Below are positions 15,387-23,234 of a DNA stretch of 64,000 nt, one piece after another. The notes beneath the pieces are model-generated. The model worked only from the letters and a program-made list of their open reading frames with translations. It ran no database searches and was not told the DNA's origin. Numbering within the stretch: position 1 is the stretch's first letter; each line of letters begins with the position of its first letter. Source of the stretch: Streptomyces sp. PKU-EA00015 (GTDB lineage: Bacteria > Actinomycetota > Actinomycetes > Streptomycetales > Streptomycetaceae); the NCBI RefSeq assembly GCF_013387495.1, contig NZ_JABZEE010000032.1, forward strand, positions 62,001 to 126,000, given 5' to 3'. The position numbers and the translations under genes are program-made.

Positions 15387-16055
15387 GACACGTGCCGACC
15401 GTGCCCGCCCCGGGCCGTCCCTCAGTCGTTCGACACCGTCCCACCTGCGGGAACACCGGGCCCCGCCGGGCGTCGGGCCATGGCATGGACGGGCGACGGA
15501 CCACCCGGCGAGGGCTCTCCGGGCGCGAGCGCGCGCTCGGTCGCGCACTTCCGGGGGAACGGCGCGGTGGGCCTGTGGGGGTACGGGAGTCTCTCCCCCA
15601 CCCCGCCCCTTCCCGAACCGGGCCTCCGCCCCGGACCCCATGGCCCCTGGGTGCTGGCGGGCGCGGCCCGGCACCGCGCTTCTCGCAGGGAGTCGGGTGC
15701 CGACGCCACTGTCGGGGCGGCCCTTACGAGGGGCACTTCCAGCCCTGCCGCGCGATGCAGACGCGGGCTCGGGGCAGCGCCCCGACAAGAGGGGCGCGGG
15801 GCACGAGGCCACCACACGCGTGCAAGACGCCGGCCAGCCCCGACGACCGCAGTCGGGAGCGGCCCCGACGACGGACACTCCCAGCCCCGCCGGGATTGAG
15901 GCGCTGGGCACGGGGGAACCGCGCGGGGGGGCCACCACACACAGGCGACCCCAGACGACGGACACCTCCAGCCCCGTCGGCGCTTGAGGCGCGGGCCCCG
16001 GGGCAGAGCCCGACGAGGGGGCGCGCGCAAGGAGCCGGCGTGGGGCTCAAGCGCA
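15387..16055. repeat. Repeat-rich non-coding region
   Basis: About 670 bp without a credible gene. It holds three copies of a motif beginning CCAGCCC(C)G and followed by a GAGGCGCGGG-like tract (about 15738, 15880 and 15966), a family also seen in the tandem array at 55421. It also has short GGGGC-AGC-GCCCC hairpins and one copy of the four-run guanine motif on the minus strand (15595-15614). Long open frames pass through only because stop codons are rare at this base composition. Confidence 0.6.
15595..15614 (-). repeat. G-quadruplex-type interspersed motif, copy 1
   Basis: The minus strand carries GGGAAGGGGCGGGGTGGGGG, four guanine runs with loops AA, C and T. The surrounding roughly 50 bp (minus strand, starting near 15642 with ATGGGGTCCGGGGCGGAG) is almost the same as that around 55917-55967. 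Confidence 0.85.
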
Positions 16056-16086
16056 AGGGGCCCGGGGGCAGCGCCCCCGGGCCCCT
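16056..16086. terminator. Hairpin terminator after peptidase gene
   Basis: A perfect 14-bp stem AGGGGCCCGGGGGC / GCCCCCGGGCCCCT with an AGC loop, 14 bp past the stop of the minus-strand S1 peptidase gene. Confidence 0.75.
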
Positions 16087-16099
16087 GGTCACACCGGGG

Positions 16100-17185
16100 T
16101 CAGCCGATTTCCGCGCCGAACGTCGACAGCGCCTCCGTCACCGGCTGGAAGAACGTCTCGCCGCCCGACGAGCAGTCACCGCTGCCGCCCGACGTCAGAC
16201 CGATCGCCGTGTCGCCCGCGGAGAGCGAACCGCCGCTGTCGCCCGGCTCGGCGCAGACCGTGGTCTGGATGAGGCCCTCGACGATGTCGCCGTTGCCGTA
16301 GTTCACGGTCGCATCGAGTGCGGTGACCTCACCGTCGTGGACCTGCGTCGTGGAGCCGCTGCGCTGCACCTGCATGCCGACGGTCGCGTCACCCGCCTTG
16401 GCGATGGCCTGTGCGCTGCCGTTGTAGAGGTTGACCTCGCTCGGGTGCGCGGTGTCCCCGTTGTACTTCACCAGCGCGAAGTCGTTGCCCGGGAACTGCG
16501 AGTCGACCATCGTGCCGATGGCCGCGCCGCCCGCCGAGTCCGACCACTCGCTGCCGGACTGACCGCAGTGGCCGGCGGTGATGAAGTGCGGCTCGCCGTC
16601 CTTGACGACGTTGAAGCCGAGGGAGCAGCGTCCGCCGCCCGAATGGATCGCGTCACCACCGGCGACGAACGGCTTGAACTCGCCCGCCGTCCGCTTGAGT
16701 TCGGCCTTCGCGCCGAGCCCCTCGACGACCTCCCGCAGCTTGGTCAGCTCCGCGCCCTCGACCGTGCGGTCCGCCGTGACCACCAGCTTGTTCGTGACCG
16801 GGTCGGTCGCCCAGGAGGTGCCCGGGATGCGCGCCTTGTCGGCCAGTGTCTGCCGGGCGCCCGTCAGTTCGGCGAGTGTGTTCTCGACGATCCGGGCCTT
16901 TCCGCCCGCCTCGCGCACGGTCTGCGCCGCGTCCTCGGAGACCACGTTCACCACGAGCGCCTTGGCGTCGGCGTCGTAGTAGGCCCCGGCACCGTCGGCA
17001 CCCAGGTCCTCCGTCAGCGAGAGGGCGAGTGTCCCCGCCGCCGGTGCCGTCAGGGACTTGAGGGCGTGCTGCTCGGTGCTGTCACTGGCGTTCGCACTCT
17101 GGAACGTGACGGCCGCGGCGACCAGGGCGACGACCGCGCCGCCCGCAACTGCCGCTTTTCTCCTGGGTATACGCCGGTGCTTCAC
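16100..17185 (-). CDS. Secreted S1 peptidase, streptogrisin type with pro-region
   Basis: A 361-residue chymotrypsin-like extracellular serine peptidase of the alpha-lytic/streptogrisin group. GTG 17185 follows AGGAGG at 8 nt and starts a signal peptide (MKHRRIPRRKAAVAGGAVV). A pro-region of about 140 residues with the alpha-lytic propeptide signature (TSWATDPVTNKLVVTADRTV) assists folding and is removed. The mature enzyme shows the triad His in TAGHCG, Asp in GNDFALVKY and Ser in GDSGGS. It carries the usual tail TSGGSGDCSSGGETFFQPV. The nearest homologue by pattern is streptogrisin D or C without a chitin-binding domain. It is followed by a second, smaller relative at 17603 on the same strand, each with its own terminator. 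Confidence 0.93.
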   Translation of the reverse strand: MKHRRIPRRKAAVAGGAVVALVAAAVTFQSANASDSTEQHALKSLTAPAAGTLALSLTEDLGADGAGAYYDADAKALVVNVVSEDAAQTVREAGGKARIVENTLAELTGARQTLADKARIPGTSWATDPVTNKLVVTADRTVEGAELTKLREVVEGLGAKAELKRTAGEFKPFVAGGDAIHSGGGRCSLGFNVVKDGEPHFITAGHCGQSGSEWSDSAGGAAIGTMVDSQFPGNDFALVKYNGDTAHPSEVNLYNGSAQAIAKAGDATVGMQVQRSGSTTQVHDGEVTALDATVNYGNGDIVEGLIQTTVCAEPGDSGGSLSAGDTAIGLTSGGSGDCSSGGETFFQPVTEALSTFGAEIG

Positions 17186-17364
17186 GACATGACCTCCTGT
17201 GGGGGCCGCGCCCGGACAAGTGGGGTGCCCGGACACGGAGGATGGGGCGCCCACTATTCCGAGGCGTCGCACTCGCACACAAGGCCGACTCTTGGACGGG
17301 CACACGACAACTCACGTGATTTCACAGCCTCTTCACAGGGGCGGTACCCCGCCCACCCGTCGGC

Positions 17365-17480
17365 TCAGCTCGCCGGCCGTGCGCGCGTGCGCGCGACCTG
17401 TTCGGCGATGCGCCCGCGCTGCTCCGCATCCACGTCGTCGGCCGGGATGGTCACCGCCACGCCCGCGATGGGCGGCGCCG
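17365..17480 (-). pseudogene. Possible C-terminal fragment of an IclR-type regulator
   Basis: The last part of a short minus-strand frame reads PPIAGVAVTIPADDVDAEQR followed by GRIAEQVARTR. This resembles the end of the IclR effector domain (a hydrophobic strand, then VxIPxxxxDxxxxxxI). There is no start codon with a ribosome binding site and no upstream regulator domain, so it is probably debris left by deletion. The resemblance is short and could be chance. Confidence 0.35.
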
Positions 17481-17540
17481 CATCCTGGACGCGGCGCCGC
17501 CCGCGGCATGACATGACCGCGGGCGGCCGGGCGACAGGAC

Positions 17541-17572
17541 GAGCCCCCGCCCCGAAATCCGAGCGGGGGCTC
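17541..17572. terminator. Hairpin terminator after second S1 peptidase
   Basis: A 10-bp stem GAGCCCCCGC / GCGGGGGCTC with a 12-nt loop, 30 bp past the stop of the minus-strand peptidase gene. Confidence 0.75.
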
Positions 17573-17602
17573 AGACTTCTGCCCCTGGCAGGATCACCCG
17601 AG

Positions 17603-18511
17603 TCAGTAGACGCTGACTCCATAGGCGCTGAGCGCCTCGGTGACCGGCTGGAAGAACGTCGTGCCGCCGGTGGTGCAGTTGCCGCTGCCGCCGGAGGTCA
17701 GGCCGATGGCCCGGCTGCCGGAGTAGAGCGGTCCGCCGCTGTCGCCCGGTTCGGCGCAGACGTTGGTGCGGATCATGCCGTAGACGATGTCTCCGCCGCC
17801 GTAGTTGACCGTAGCGTTGAGCCCGGTCACGCTGCCGCTGTGAGTGCCCGTGGTGGAGCCGCGACGGGTGACGGACATCCCGACCGTGGCGTTGGCGGCG
17901 CTGGTGATGTCGACGCTGCCGACGGTGCCCGGGTGGGACAGCGAGGTGTTGGAGTAGCGGACGATGCCGTAGTCGTTGCCGGGGAAGCTGGATCCGGCCG
18001 TCGGGCCGATGGTGGTCGTCCGCGAGGAGTTGGTGTACCAGGTGCCCGCCCCGTCGGTGCAGTGACCGGCGGTCAGGAGGTAGTAGGTGCCGCTGCCGCT
18101 GCGGACGTTGAAGCCGAGGGAGCAGCGCCAGCTGGAGGCGTAGATGGCGTCGCCGCCCGAGATGAGCTTGGAGAAGGTGCCCGGGGTGCGTTCGATGCGC
18201 AGGGCGCCGGCGTTGTTTCCGGCCTCGCGCTTGATCCGGGCGATCTCGGCCGGGGAGACGGTGCTGTCGGCGGTGACGACAAGGGTGTTCGTCGCCTTGT
18301 CGACGTGCCAGGCGGTGCCGGCCACGTCCGCTTCGAGTACGGCGTCGCTCGCGGCGGAGAGCTGGCTCGTGCTGTAGGTCTGCGCCTGGTCGGCGCTGGC
18401 GGTGGCGGTGGGGACGGCCAGTGCCGCGGCCGCGATCAGGCCGGTCGACACGGCGAGCAGGCGGGTGCGTCTGCCGGTGGCGGTGCGGGGGATGGTGCGC
18501 TTGATCCTCAC
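17603..18511 (-). CDS. Secreted S1 peptidase, streptogrisin B-like
   Basis: A 302-residue secreted serine peptidase. GTG 18511 (MRIKRTIPRT) follows GAGGAA and gives a signal peptide ending in ATASA. The pro-region is short, about 75 residues, with TAWHVDKATNTLVVTADSTV. The mature enzyme starts near ISGGDAIYASSWRCSLGFNV and holds the triad: His in LTAGHC, Asp in GNDYGIVRY, Ser in CAEPGDSGGP. The short propeptide and high Ser/Thr/Gly content match streptogrisins A and B rather than D. It is closely related to the peptidase at 16100, so the pair is likely an old tandem duplication that later diverged. Roles in protein scavenging during development are known for the family, not shown here. Confidence 0.93.
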   Translation of the reverse strand: MRIKRTIPRTATGRRTRLLAVSTGLIAAAALAVPTATASADQAQTYSTSQLSAASDAVLEADVAGTAWHVDKATNTLVVTADSTVSPAEIARIKREAGNNAGALRIERTPGTFSKLISGGDAIYASSWRCSLGFNVRSGSGTYYLLTAGHCTDGAGTWYTNSSRTTTIGPTAGSSFPGNDYGIVRYSNTSLSHPGTVGSVDITSAANATVGMSVTRRGSTTGTHSGSVTGLNATVNYGGGDIVYGMIRTNVCAEPGDSGGPLYSGSRAIGLTSGGSGNCTTGGTTFFQPVTEALSAYGVSVY

Positions 18512-18769
18512 TTGTCGTTCCTCCCGAGGGGAAAGGGGGCCCTTTCGTGGGGTCGGGGCCCGGTGAGGCGCAGCCATGAAGCGCGGCGGCCCGTTCGAAA
18601 GCCGAACATGCCGTGCTCCTGACAAGCGCTGCTCGGGAGTATTCGCGGGGTCAACCAACGGCACAAGGGCGGCTTTCGGCCGCCGTGCACATGCACGGCG
18701 GCCGGCCCCGGCGGTCTGCCGCCGGGGCTGGTCCTGCTCTGCTGTGCTCGGGTCGCCCCCTAGGACGGG
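18512..18769. other. Intergenic stretch with hairpin, upstream of sprB-like gene
   Basis: Contains the promoter side of the minus-strand peptidase gene and an inverted repeat GGCCGCCGTGCA / TGCACGGCGGCC (18678-18703) that can act as a terminator for transcripts reaching it from the decayed region beyond. No gene seen. Confidence 0.5.
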
Positions 18770-18779
18770 TCAGCCGCAC

Positions 18780-19360
18780 CCGAGGTTCCGTTCACCGGCC
18801 TCGATCGCCACGGGCAGGGTGTTGCCAGGCGGCGGGAAGGATTTCGCCGCCGGTGCCGGGGCCGCGCTCGCGTCCGTCCGCGTTCTCGAGCCGGACGCCG
18901 GTGTGCTCCTCGTACGGACGCAAGCGCCCGGGCAGTACCCAGCGCGGGTCGTACGCGGTGGCCTCGATGCCCCGGAACGCCGTGCGGGCGGGCGCGTCCG
19001 GCCCGAAGTCCCGTACGGCCCCCAGCCCTTCGCGGCGCCTGACGGCCAGACGCCGGTCGCCGTGCGCCACCCGGTTCCCGCGGTCGGGCGCGTGGTCGGC
19101 GGCGAGCCGGACGCTGCCGGTGAACGGCCGGCCGTCGACGGTGAGAGCGTCCTCTGGCGGTGGCGATGAGCACCACTTCGTCCCCGTCCTGCGCCCATGT
19201 CCCCGGCACGGCCGGAATTCGACCCTCCGGGTGGTCGGAAAGCCTGGGGGCGCCTCCGCCGAGGGCAGGGGAGGGTCGTGAGGGACAGCGGACCGTACGG
19301 CCCGAAGACCAGGGCGACGCACTGTTCGTGCCAGGTACGCCAGTCCCGCTCCCGCTGATC
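18780..19360 (-). pseudogene. Decayed DUF1684 family gene
   Basis: Recognisable DUF1684 sequence is spread over three reading frames of the minus strand. The N-terminal part RDWRTWHEQCVALVFGPYG is near 19270-19345. The middle TWAQDGDEVVLIATA is near 19150-19215 in a second frame. A longer part (DALTVDGRPFTGSVRLAADH; GIEATAYDPRWVLPGRLRPY; VRLENADGRERG) is at about 18830-19150 in a third. At least two frameshifts have occurred, and the C-terminal third of the family (catalytic-like GGRSSYRFRFL end) is missing. No intact start codon joins the pieces. Frameshifts by sequencing error cannot be excluded, but the truncation makes a true pseudogene more likely. Confidence 0.75.
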
Positions 19361-19379
19361 GTCGTGCCGGCTGTGCTCG

Positions 19380-19520
19380 GATGAAGCCGTCGGCCGCGTC
19401 CTCGGCCACGAACCGCTCCATCGCCGCCGCCACGCTCCGCGGGGTGCCGATGAACGACCGCCGGCTCGTCGTCTCGATGACCGTCTGCCGGATCGACAGG
19501 CCCCTGGACTCGGACAGGGC
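19380..19520 (-). pseudogene. Fragment of a flavin-dependent (luciferase-like) monooxygenase
   Basis: A 45-residue stretch reads SESRGLSIRQTVIETTSRRS followed by FIGTPRSVAAAMERFVAEDAADGFI. This is the characteristic C-terminal section of NtaA/SnaA/DszA-type FMNH2-dependent monooxygenases. The remainder of the roughly 430-residue enzyme is absent, and the fragment runs straight into the DUF1684 remnant, so a deletion has joined the two. Confidence 0.75.
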
Positions 19521-19778
19521 CGCCACCTGGCCGCGGTCTCGAAGGGGTCGCCGTGCCGCAGAACGGCACGTACGACCGGATCCCGGAGAAGTGGGGCACG
19601 GCCGAGGCGGCGATCGAGCGGTCGCGGATCTCGCCGCCCGAGACCAGGTGACCCGCTCCGGGCGGGGGGGCCGGGTCCTCCGGGGACCCGGACGCACTTC
19701 ACCGCGCTTCGCGCGAGTTCCAGCGCTCTACGTCCGGGCACCCCCTCCTCCGCCCCCGGCCCCCTCCTGCCGGGCATG

Positions 19779-19812
19779 CGTCGGCCGGCCACCGACTACC
19801 GGCCGGCCGACG
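19779..19812. terminator. Hairpin terminator of the DUF5685 gene
   Basis: Stem CGTCGGCCGGCC / GGCCGGCCGACG (12 bp) with a 10-nt loop, just past the stop of the minus-strand DUF5685 gene. Confidence 0.7.
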
Positions 19813-19819
19813 GGTGCGT

Positions 19820-21028
19820 TCAGCAGTCGCAGCCGCACCCGTCGCAGCAGCAGCTGTCTCCGCAGTTGCTGCAGCAGTCACAGCAGCTGCAGCAGTCACC
19901 GCAATTGCTGCAGTCGCACTGATTGCACAGCCCCTCTCGCCGCTCCCGGCTCCACGGGTCCTCGAAGGTGCCACAGCACATCTGGCAGGTGCAGGCCAGA
20001 CCGGCCCACACCAGGCAGCCGGCTATGAGCCCCCGGCGGTCGCGCCGCGGCGGCTCGGGCGGCAGCGGTCCGCCGGGGCCGCCCGGGCCGCCGGGGCCGG
20101 GGGCGTACGGATTGCCGGGGCCATACGGACTGCCGGTGCCCGGCGCGTACGGACCGGGCTGGTGCGAGCAGGTCGTGGTGCCGAAGGACCGGTCGACGGA
20201 GTTGCGCAGTTCGTGCGCGAGCAGCACATGCACGAGCTTGTCGTCGACGAAGTCGGCGTCGCGCAGGGCGAGCCGGATGCCGTGCACGGCGTCGTCGGCG
20301 AGGCGGCGGGCCTCGGCGTGCGAGGTGCCCGTGGCCGTCAGCGGGTTCCAGGCGCCCGACGCATCGTCAGCCTCCTTGTCCTCCACGGCGTCCAGCAGAT
20401 GCGCGAGCCGTCCGAAGAGCCGGCCGGCCTCGGCGAGCGGCTCCTTGTTCTGCGGTCGGCCCGCGAGCACCGCGGTGTGGGCGAACGCCTCCGCAGTCGC
20501 CGTCTCGGTCGGCTCGGTGACGGTGAGCAGCGAGGTGCCCGGGCCTGCCAGCGCCTCGATCCCGGTCTGCCGGTCGACGGCGTCGACGAGGACGGCCGTG
20601 TCGAAGCCGAGTGCGGCGCCCGAGCGTGCGCCCGCCCTGTCCCAGCCCGCGGCGACGCGCCGGGCGGCAGCGGCCACCGGCCTGCGGGCCAACACGCCGT
20701 CCCTGTCGGCGACGTGGTCGCGGACCTTCGCCGAGGCGAGCACGAGGGAGACGGCCGCGGCGAGCCTCGCGCCCTCGCCCCGGGCGACGGGCGCGGTGCG
20801 CATGGCGCGCAGCGGGCAGGGCCCGGCGGTGCGGCGCTGTGCGGGGGTGCGCTGGGTCTGAGCCTCCGTCAGGACCGAGACGATCAGGCCGTCATAGTTC
20901 GTCACGATGCGGGCGAACTGGCCGTGGTCGGCGCGAAGCGCCAGGCACAGCCCGCACAGATGCGCCATCCACTCGGTCTTCAGCGCGTCACCGAGCCGGT
21001 GCGAGCACGGCCGGACTATTCCGAACAA
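19820..21028 (-). CDS. DUF5685 family protein with cysteine-rich C-terminal tail
   Basis: A 402-residue protein of unknown function. The N-terminus MFGIVRPCSHRLG and the section HLCGLCLALRADHGQFARIV are typical of DUF5685, an actinobacterial family, with conserved cysteines (PC, CGLC) near the start that could bind metal. The middle is alpha-helical and Ala-rich. After residue about 300 there is a Gly/Pro/Tyr-rich linker (YGPGNPYAPGPGGPGGPGG), then a short hydrophobic stretch (GLIAGCLVWAGLACTC). The final 35 residues contain 17 cysteines with Asp, Ser and Asn between them. Such a tail is metallothionein-like in composition. Whether the hydrophobic stretch is a membrane anchor is uncertain. 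Start is ATG 21028, the family's conserved N-terminus. Confidence 0.85.
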   Translation of the reverse strand: MFGIVRPCSHRLGDALKTEWMAHLCGLCLALRADHGQFARIVTNYDGLIVSVLTEAQTQRTPAQRRTAGPCPLRAMRTAPVARGEGARLAAAVSLVLASAKVRDHVADRDGVLARRPVAAAARRVAAGWDRAGARSGAALGFDTAVLVDAVDRQTGIEALAGPGTSLLTVTEPTETATAEAFAHTAVLAGRPQNKEPLAEAGRLFGRLAHLLDAVEDKEADDASGAWNPLTATGTSHAEARRLADDAVHGIRLALRDADFVDDKLVHVLLAHELRNSVDRSFGTTTCSHQPGPYAPGTGSPYGPGNPYAPGPGGPGGPGGPLPPEPPRRDRRGLIAGCLVWAGLACTCQMCCGTFEDPWSRERREGLCNQCDCSNCGDCCSCCDCCSNCGDSCCCDGCGCDC

Positions 21029-21319
21029 GAAGGTCCCCCGGGAGTCGTTCGACAGATCGGGGGCAATCGTACCGACGGGCCGTTCACCCGTACGTCCCCA
21101 ACGTCACCCGTCTGGTCCGACTTTTATATTTTGATCCCCTCATGGCCCCTGTGCAGCAGGAACCTTGACGAATCGCCACATCTTCTGCACCAGTACCGTC
21201 ACGAATCCTCTGCGCGGCGGCTATCGACTTGGCGCGCGATCCGCATGATGGACGACCATAGGGGTGCGGAAACGACAGAGACCGCAGTGAGACCACTGCA
21301 GCAGCGGAAGGAGGCGTCC
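21029..21319. other. Divergent promoter region DUF5685 / sflA
   Basis: 291 bp with relatively AT-rich patches (around 21120-21135 and 21160-21200), as expected for two divergent promoters. No gene seen. Confidence 0.5.
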
Positions 21320-21754
21320 ATGGGTTCGGTACGCAAGGCGAGCGCCTGGCTGGGACTCGTCGAGGACAACGACGGGCGTTACTACGACGACGAGTACACC
21401 GAGGGCGCGGAGACGGGTGACGCATGGGTCACCGACCCGCGGGTGCGCGTGGCCTCCGAATCCGCCCAGCAGGAGGGCCGTCGGATCGCCACGGTCTCCC
21501 CGGACGGCTTCCGGGACGCACGGGGCATCGGTGAGCTCTTCCGTGACGGCGTTCCCGTCATCGTGAACCTCACGGCGATGGAGTCCGCCGACGCCAAGCG
21601 CGTCGTGGACTTCGCCGCGGGCCTCGCCTTCGGCCTGCGCGGCTCGATCGAGCGCGTGGCGACGCGGGTCTTCCTGCTGACCCCCGCCGACACGCTGATC
21701 GTCAGCGGGGATCCCTCGGGTCGTTCGCAGGACGGTTTCTTCAACCAGAGCTGA
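21320..21754 (+). CDS. sflA: SepF-like cell division protein, probably SflA
   Basis: A 144-residue cytoplasmic SepF-fold protein. SepF proteins bind FtsZ and membranes; Streptomyces has the essential-type SepF plus two relatives, SflA and SflB, that influence branching and growth. ATG 21320 is set by AAGGAGG 5 nt upstream and starts MGSVRKASAWLGLVEDNDGR, matching the membrane-binding N-terminal helix region. The core reads RRIATVSPDGFRDARGIGEL, then VPVIVNLTAMESADAKRVVD, then RGSIERVATRVFLLTP. The true sepF lies in the division cluster with ftsZ, which is not here, so this is a paralogue. SflA is preferred over SflB because of the DUF5685 neighbour and the general gene order as I remember it in S. 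coelicolor; the symbol is therefore tentative. Confidence 0.8.
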   Translation: MGSVRKASAWLGLVEDNDGRYYDDEYTEGAETGDAWVTDPRVRVASESAQQEGRRIATVSPDGFRDARGIGELFRDGVPVIVNLTAMESADAKRVVDFAAGLAFGLRGSIERVATRVFLLTPADTLIVSGDPSGRSQDGFFNQS

Positions 21755-21756
21755 GC

Positions 21757-21795
21757 GTGGGGGCTCCCCCAGACCTCGTCCAGGGGCACCCCCAC
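21757..21795. repeat. GC palindromic repeat (variant) between sflA and acyl-CoA dehydrogenase
   Basis: An element with GTGGGGG and GGGGCACCCCCAC arms and inner CTCCCCC/GGGG pairing, starting 2 bp after the sflA stop. Its arms resemble the repeats at 1271 and 40174 but the centre differs. It probably also terminates the two convergent transcripts. Confidence 0.6.
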
Positions 21796-21843
21796 CCAGC
21801 GGTAGCCGCGGGACTCGCCGGTCGGCCCTCTCCGGTGTCCGGT

Positions 21844-23034
21844 CTACCGGAAGGCGTCGAGGCCGGTGAGCGCCTTGCCCAGCACGAGCTGATGCATCTC
21901 GACGGTGCCCTCGTAGGTGAGCACCGACTCGAGGTTGGTCGCGTGCCGCATGACGGGGTACTCCAGGGAGATCCCGTTCGCGCCGAGGATGGTGCGCGAG
22001 GTGCGGCAGATCTCGATCGCCTCGCGCACGTTGTTGAGCTTTCCGAAACTGACCTGCTCCGGCCGGAGCCGCCCGGCGTCCATCCGCCTGCCCAGGTGGT
22101 GGGCGAGCAGGATGCCCTTGTGCAGCTCGACGGCCATGTCGGCGAGCTTGGCCTGGGTGAGCTGGAAGCCGCCGATCGGCCGGCCGAACTGTTCGCGCGT
22201 CTTCGCGTACTCCACCGCCGCCTCGAAGCTGGAGCGCGCGGCACCCATCGCACCCCACACGATCCCGTAGCGGGCGTGGCTCAGACAGCTGAGCGGTCCG
22301 CGCAGGCCGGTGACCTCCGGCAGCACCGCGTCGGCGGGCAGGCGCACGTCGTCCATGACGAGTTCGCTCGTCACGCTCGCGCGCAGCGACCACTTGTGCT
22401 TGATCTCGGGCGCGGAGAAGCCGGGGCTGTCGGTGGGCACGGCGAAACCGCGGATGCCCTCGTCCGTCTGTGCCCACACGACCGCGACGCCGGCGACGGA
22501 GCCGTTGGTGATCCACATCTTGCGGCCGGTGAGCACCCAGTCGGAGCCGTCGCGCTTGGCGTACGTGCGCATGGCGGCCGGGTCGGAGCCGTGGTCGGGC
22601 TCGGTCAGGCCGAAGCAGCCGATGGTCTCGCCCGCGGCCATGCCCGGCAGCCAGCGCTGCTTCTGCTCCTCGGAGCCGTAGCGGTGGATCGCGTACATGG
22701 CCAGGGAACCCTGGACGGACACGAGGGAGCGGATGCCGGAGTCGGCGGCCTCCAGTTCCAGGCAGGCCAGTCCGTACTGGACGGCCGTCGCGCCCGCGCA
22801 CCCGTATCCGTCGAGGGACATGCCGAGCGCGCCGATGGAGCCGAGCTCCCGGGCCAGTTCGCGGATACCGGGCAGCTCGCCGCGCTCGTACCAGTCGGCG
22901 ATGTGCGGCAGGACGCGGTCGGCCGCCCAGGAGCGGACGGTGTCGCGGACAGCGAGGTCCTCGGCGTCGAGCAGATCGTCGATGCCGAGCGGGTCGGCCG
23001 GGTCGAAGGGCGGAAGCTTCGAGGATGCGGACAT
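21844..23034 (-). CDS. Acyl-CoA dehydrogenase, glutaryl-CoA dehydrogenase-like
   Basis: A 396-residue FAD enzyme oxidising an acyl-CoA at the alpha-beta position and passing electrons to electron-transfer flavoprotein. Visible signatures: FAD-binding CFGLTEPDHGSDPAAMRT and WITNGSVAGVAVVWAQTD. The substrate-end segment RTILGANGISLEYPVMRHAT and the catalytic glutamate in TYEGTVEMHQLVLG are both in the position typical of glutaryl-CoA dehydrogenases. Start ATG 23034 (MSASSKLPPFDPADPLG) has GGAGG upstream. A perfect 17-bp palindrome lies 64 bp upstream and probably binds a TetR-type repressor. Glutaryl-CoA specificity is inferred from similarity only; it would place the enzyme in lysine or tryptophan breakdown. 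Confidence 0.9.
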   Translation of the reverse strand: MSASSKLPPFDPADPLGIDDLLDAEDLAVRDTVRSWAADRVLPHIADWYERGELPGIRELARELGSIGALGMSLDGYGCAGATAVQYGLACLELEAADSGIRSLVSVQGSLAMYAIHRYGSEEQKQRWLPGMAAGETIGCFGLTEPDHGSDPAAMRTYAKRDGSDWVLTGRKMWITNGSVAGVAVVWAQTDEGIRGFAVPTDSPGFSAPEIKHKWSLRASVTSELVMDDVRLPADAVLPEVTGLRGPLSCLSHARYGIVWGAMGAARSSFEAAVEYAKTREQFGRPIGGFQLTQAKLADMAVELHKGILLAHHLGRRMDAGRLRPEQVSFGKLNNVREAIEICRTSRTILGANGISLEYPVMRHATNLESVLTYEGTVEMHQLVLGKALTGLDAFR

Positions 23035-23097
23035 GAGGTGGCCTCCGGCGGCTCTCCCGCAGCTCGGCGCTGCGGAACACTGGTGACGGATCTCGAA

Positions 23098-23114
23098 AAC
23101 TAGCAATGCTAGTT
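23098..23114. promoter_or_regulatory. Perfect 17-bp palindromic operator
   Basis: AACTAGCAATGCTAGTT is two 8-bp arms around a central A, with no mismatch, in the promoter region of the acyl-CoA dehydrogenase gene. Perfect short-spaced palindromes of this kind are typical TetR-family operators. No tetR gene adjoins it, and the MFS gene on the other side reads toward it rather than away. Confidence 0.7.
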
Positions 23115-23234
23115 ACGACGGGAGCGACGTTACGGCCCAGTCTCCCGCGCGTCCAGAGCCACCGGCCCCCACGGCGTGCCCCTGTCCGAAGCCGACGAAA
23201 TCCGCAGCACCGACGCACCCGGGAACGGGCCGGG

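Noticed and set aside
15392..18622. A 1076-codon open frame covering the repeat region and both peptidases
   Set aside because: Antisense to two clear S1 peptidases and crossing their terminators; no recognisable protein sequence.
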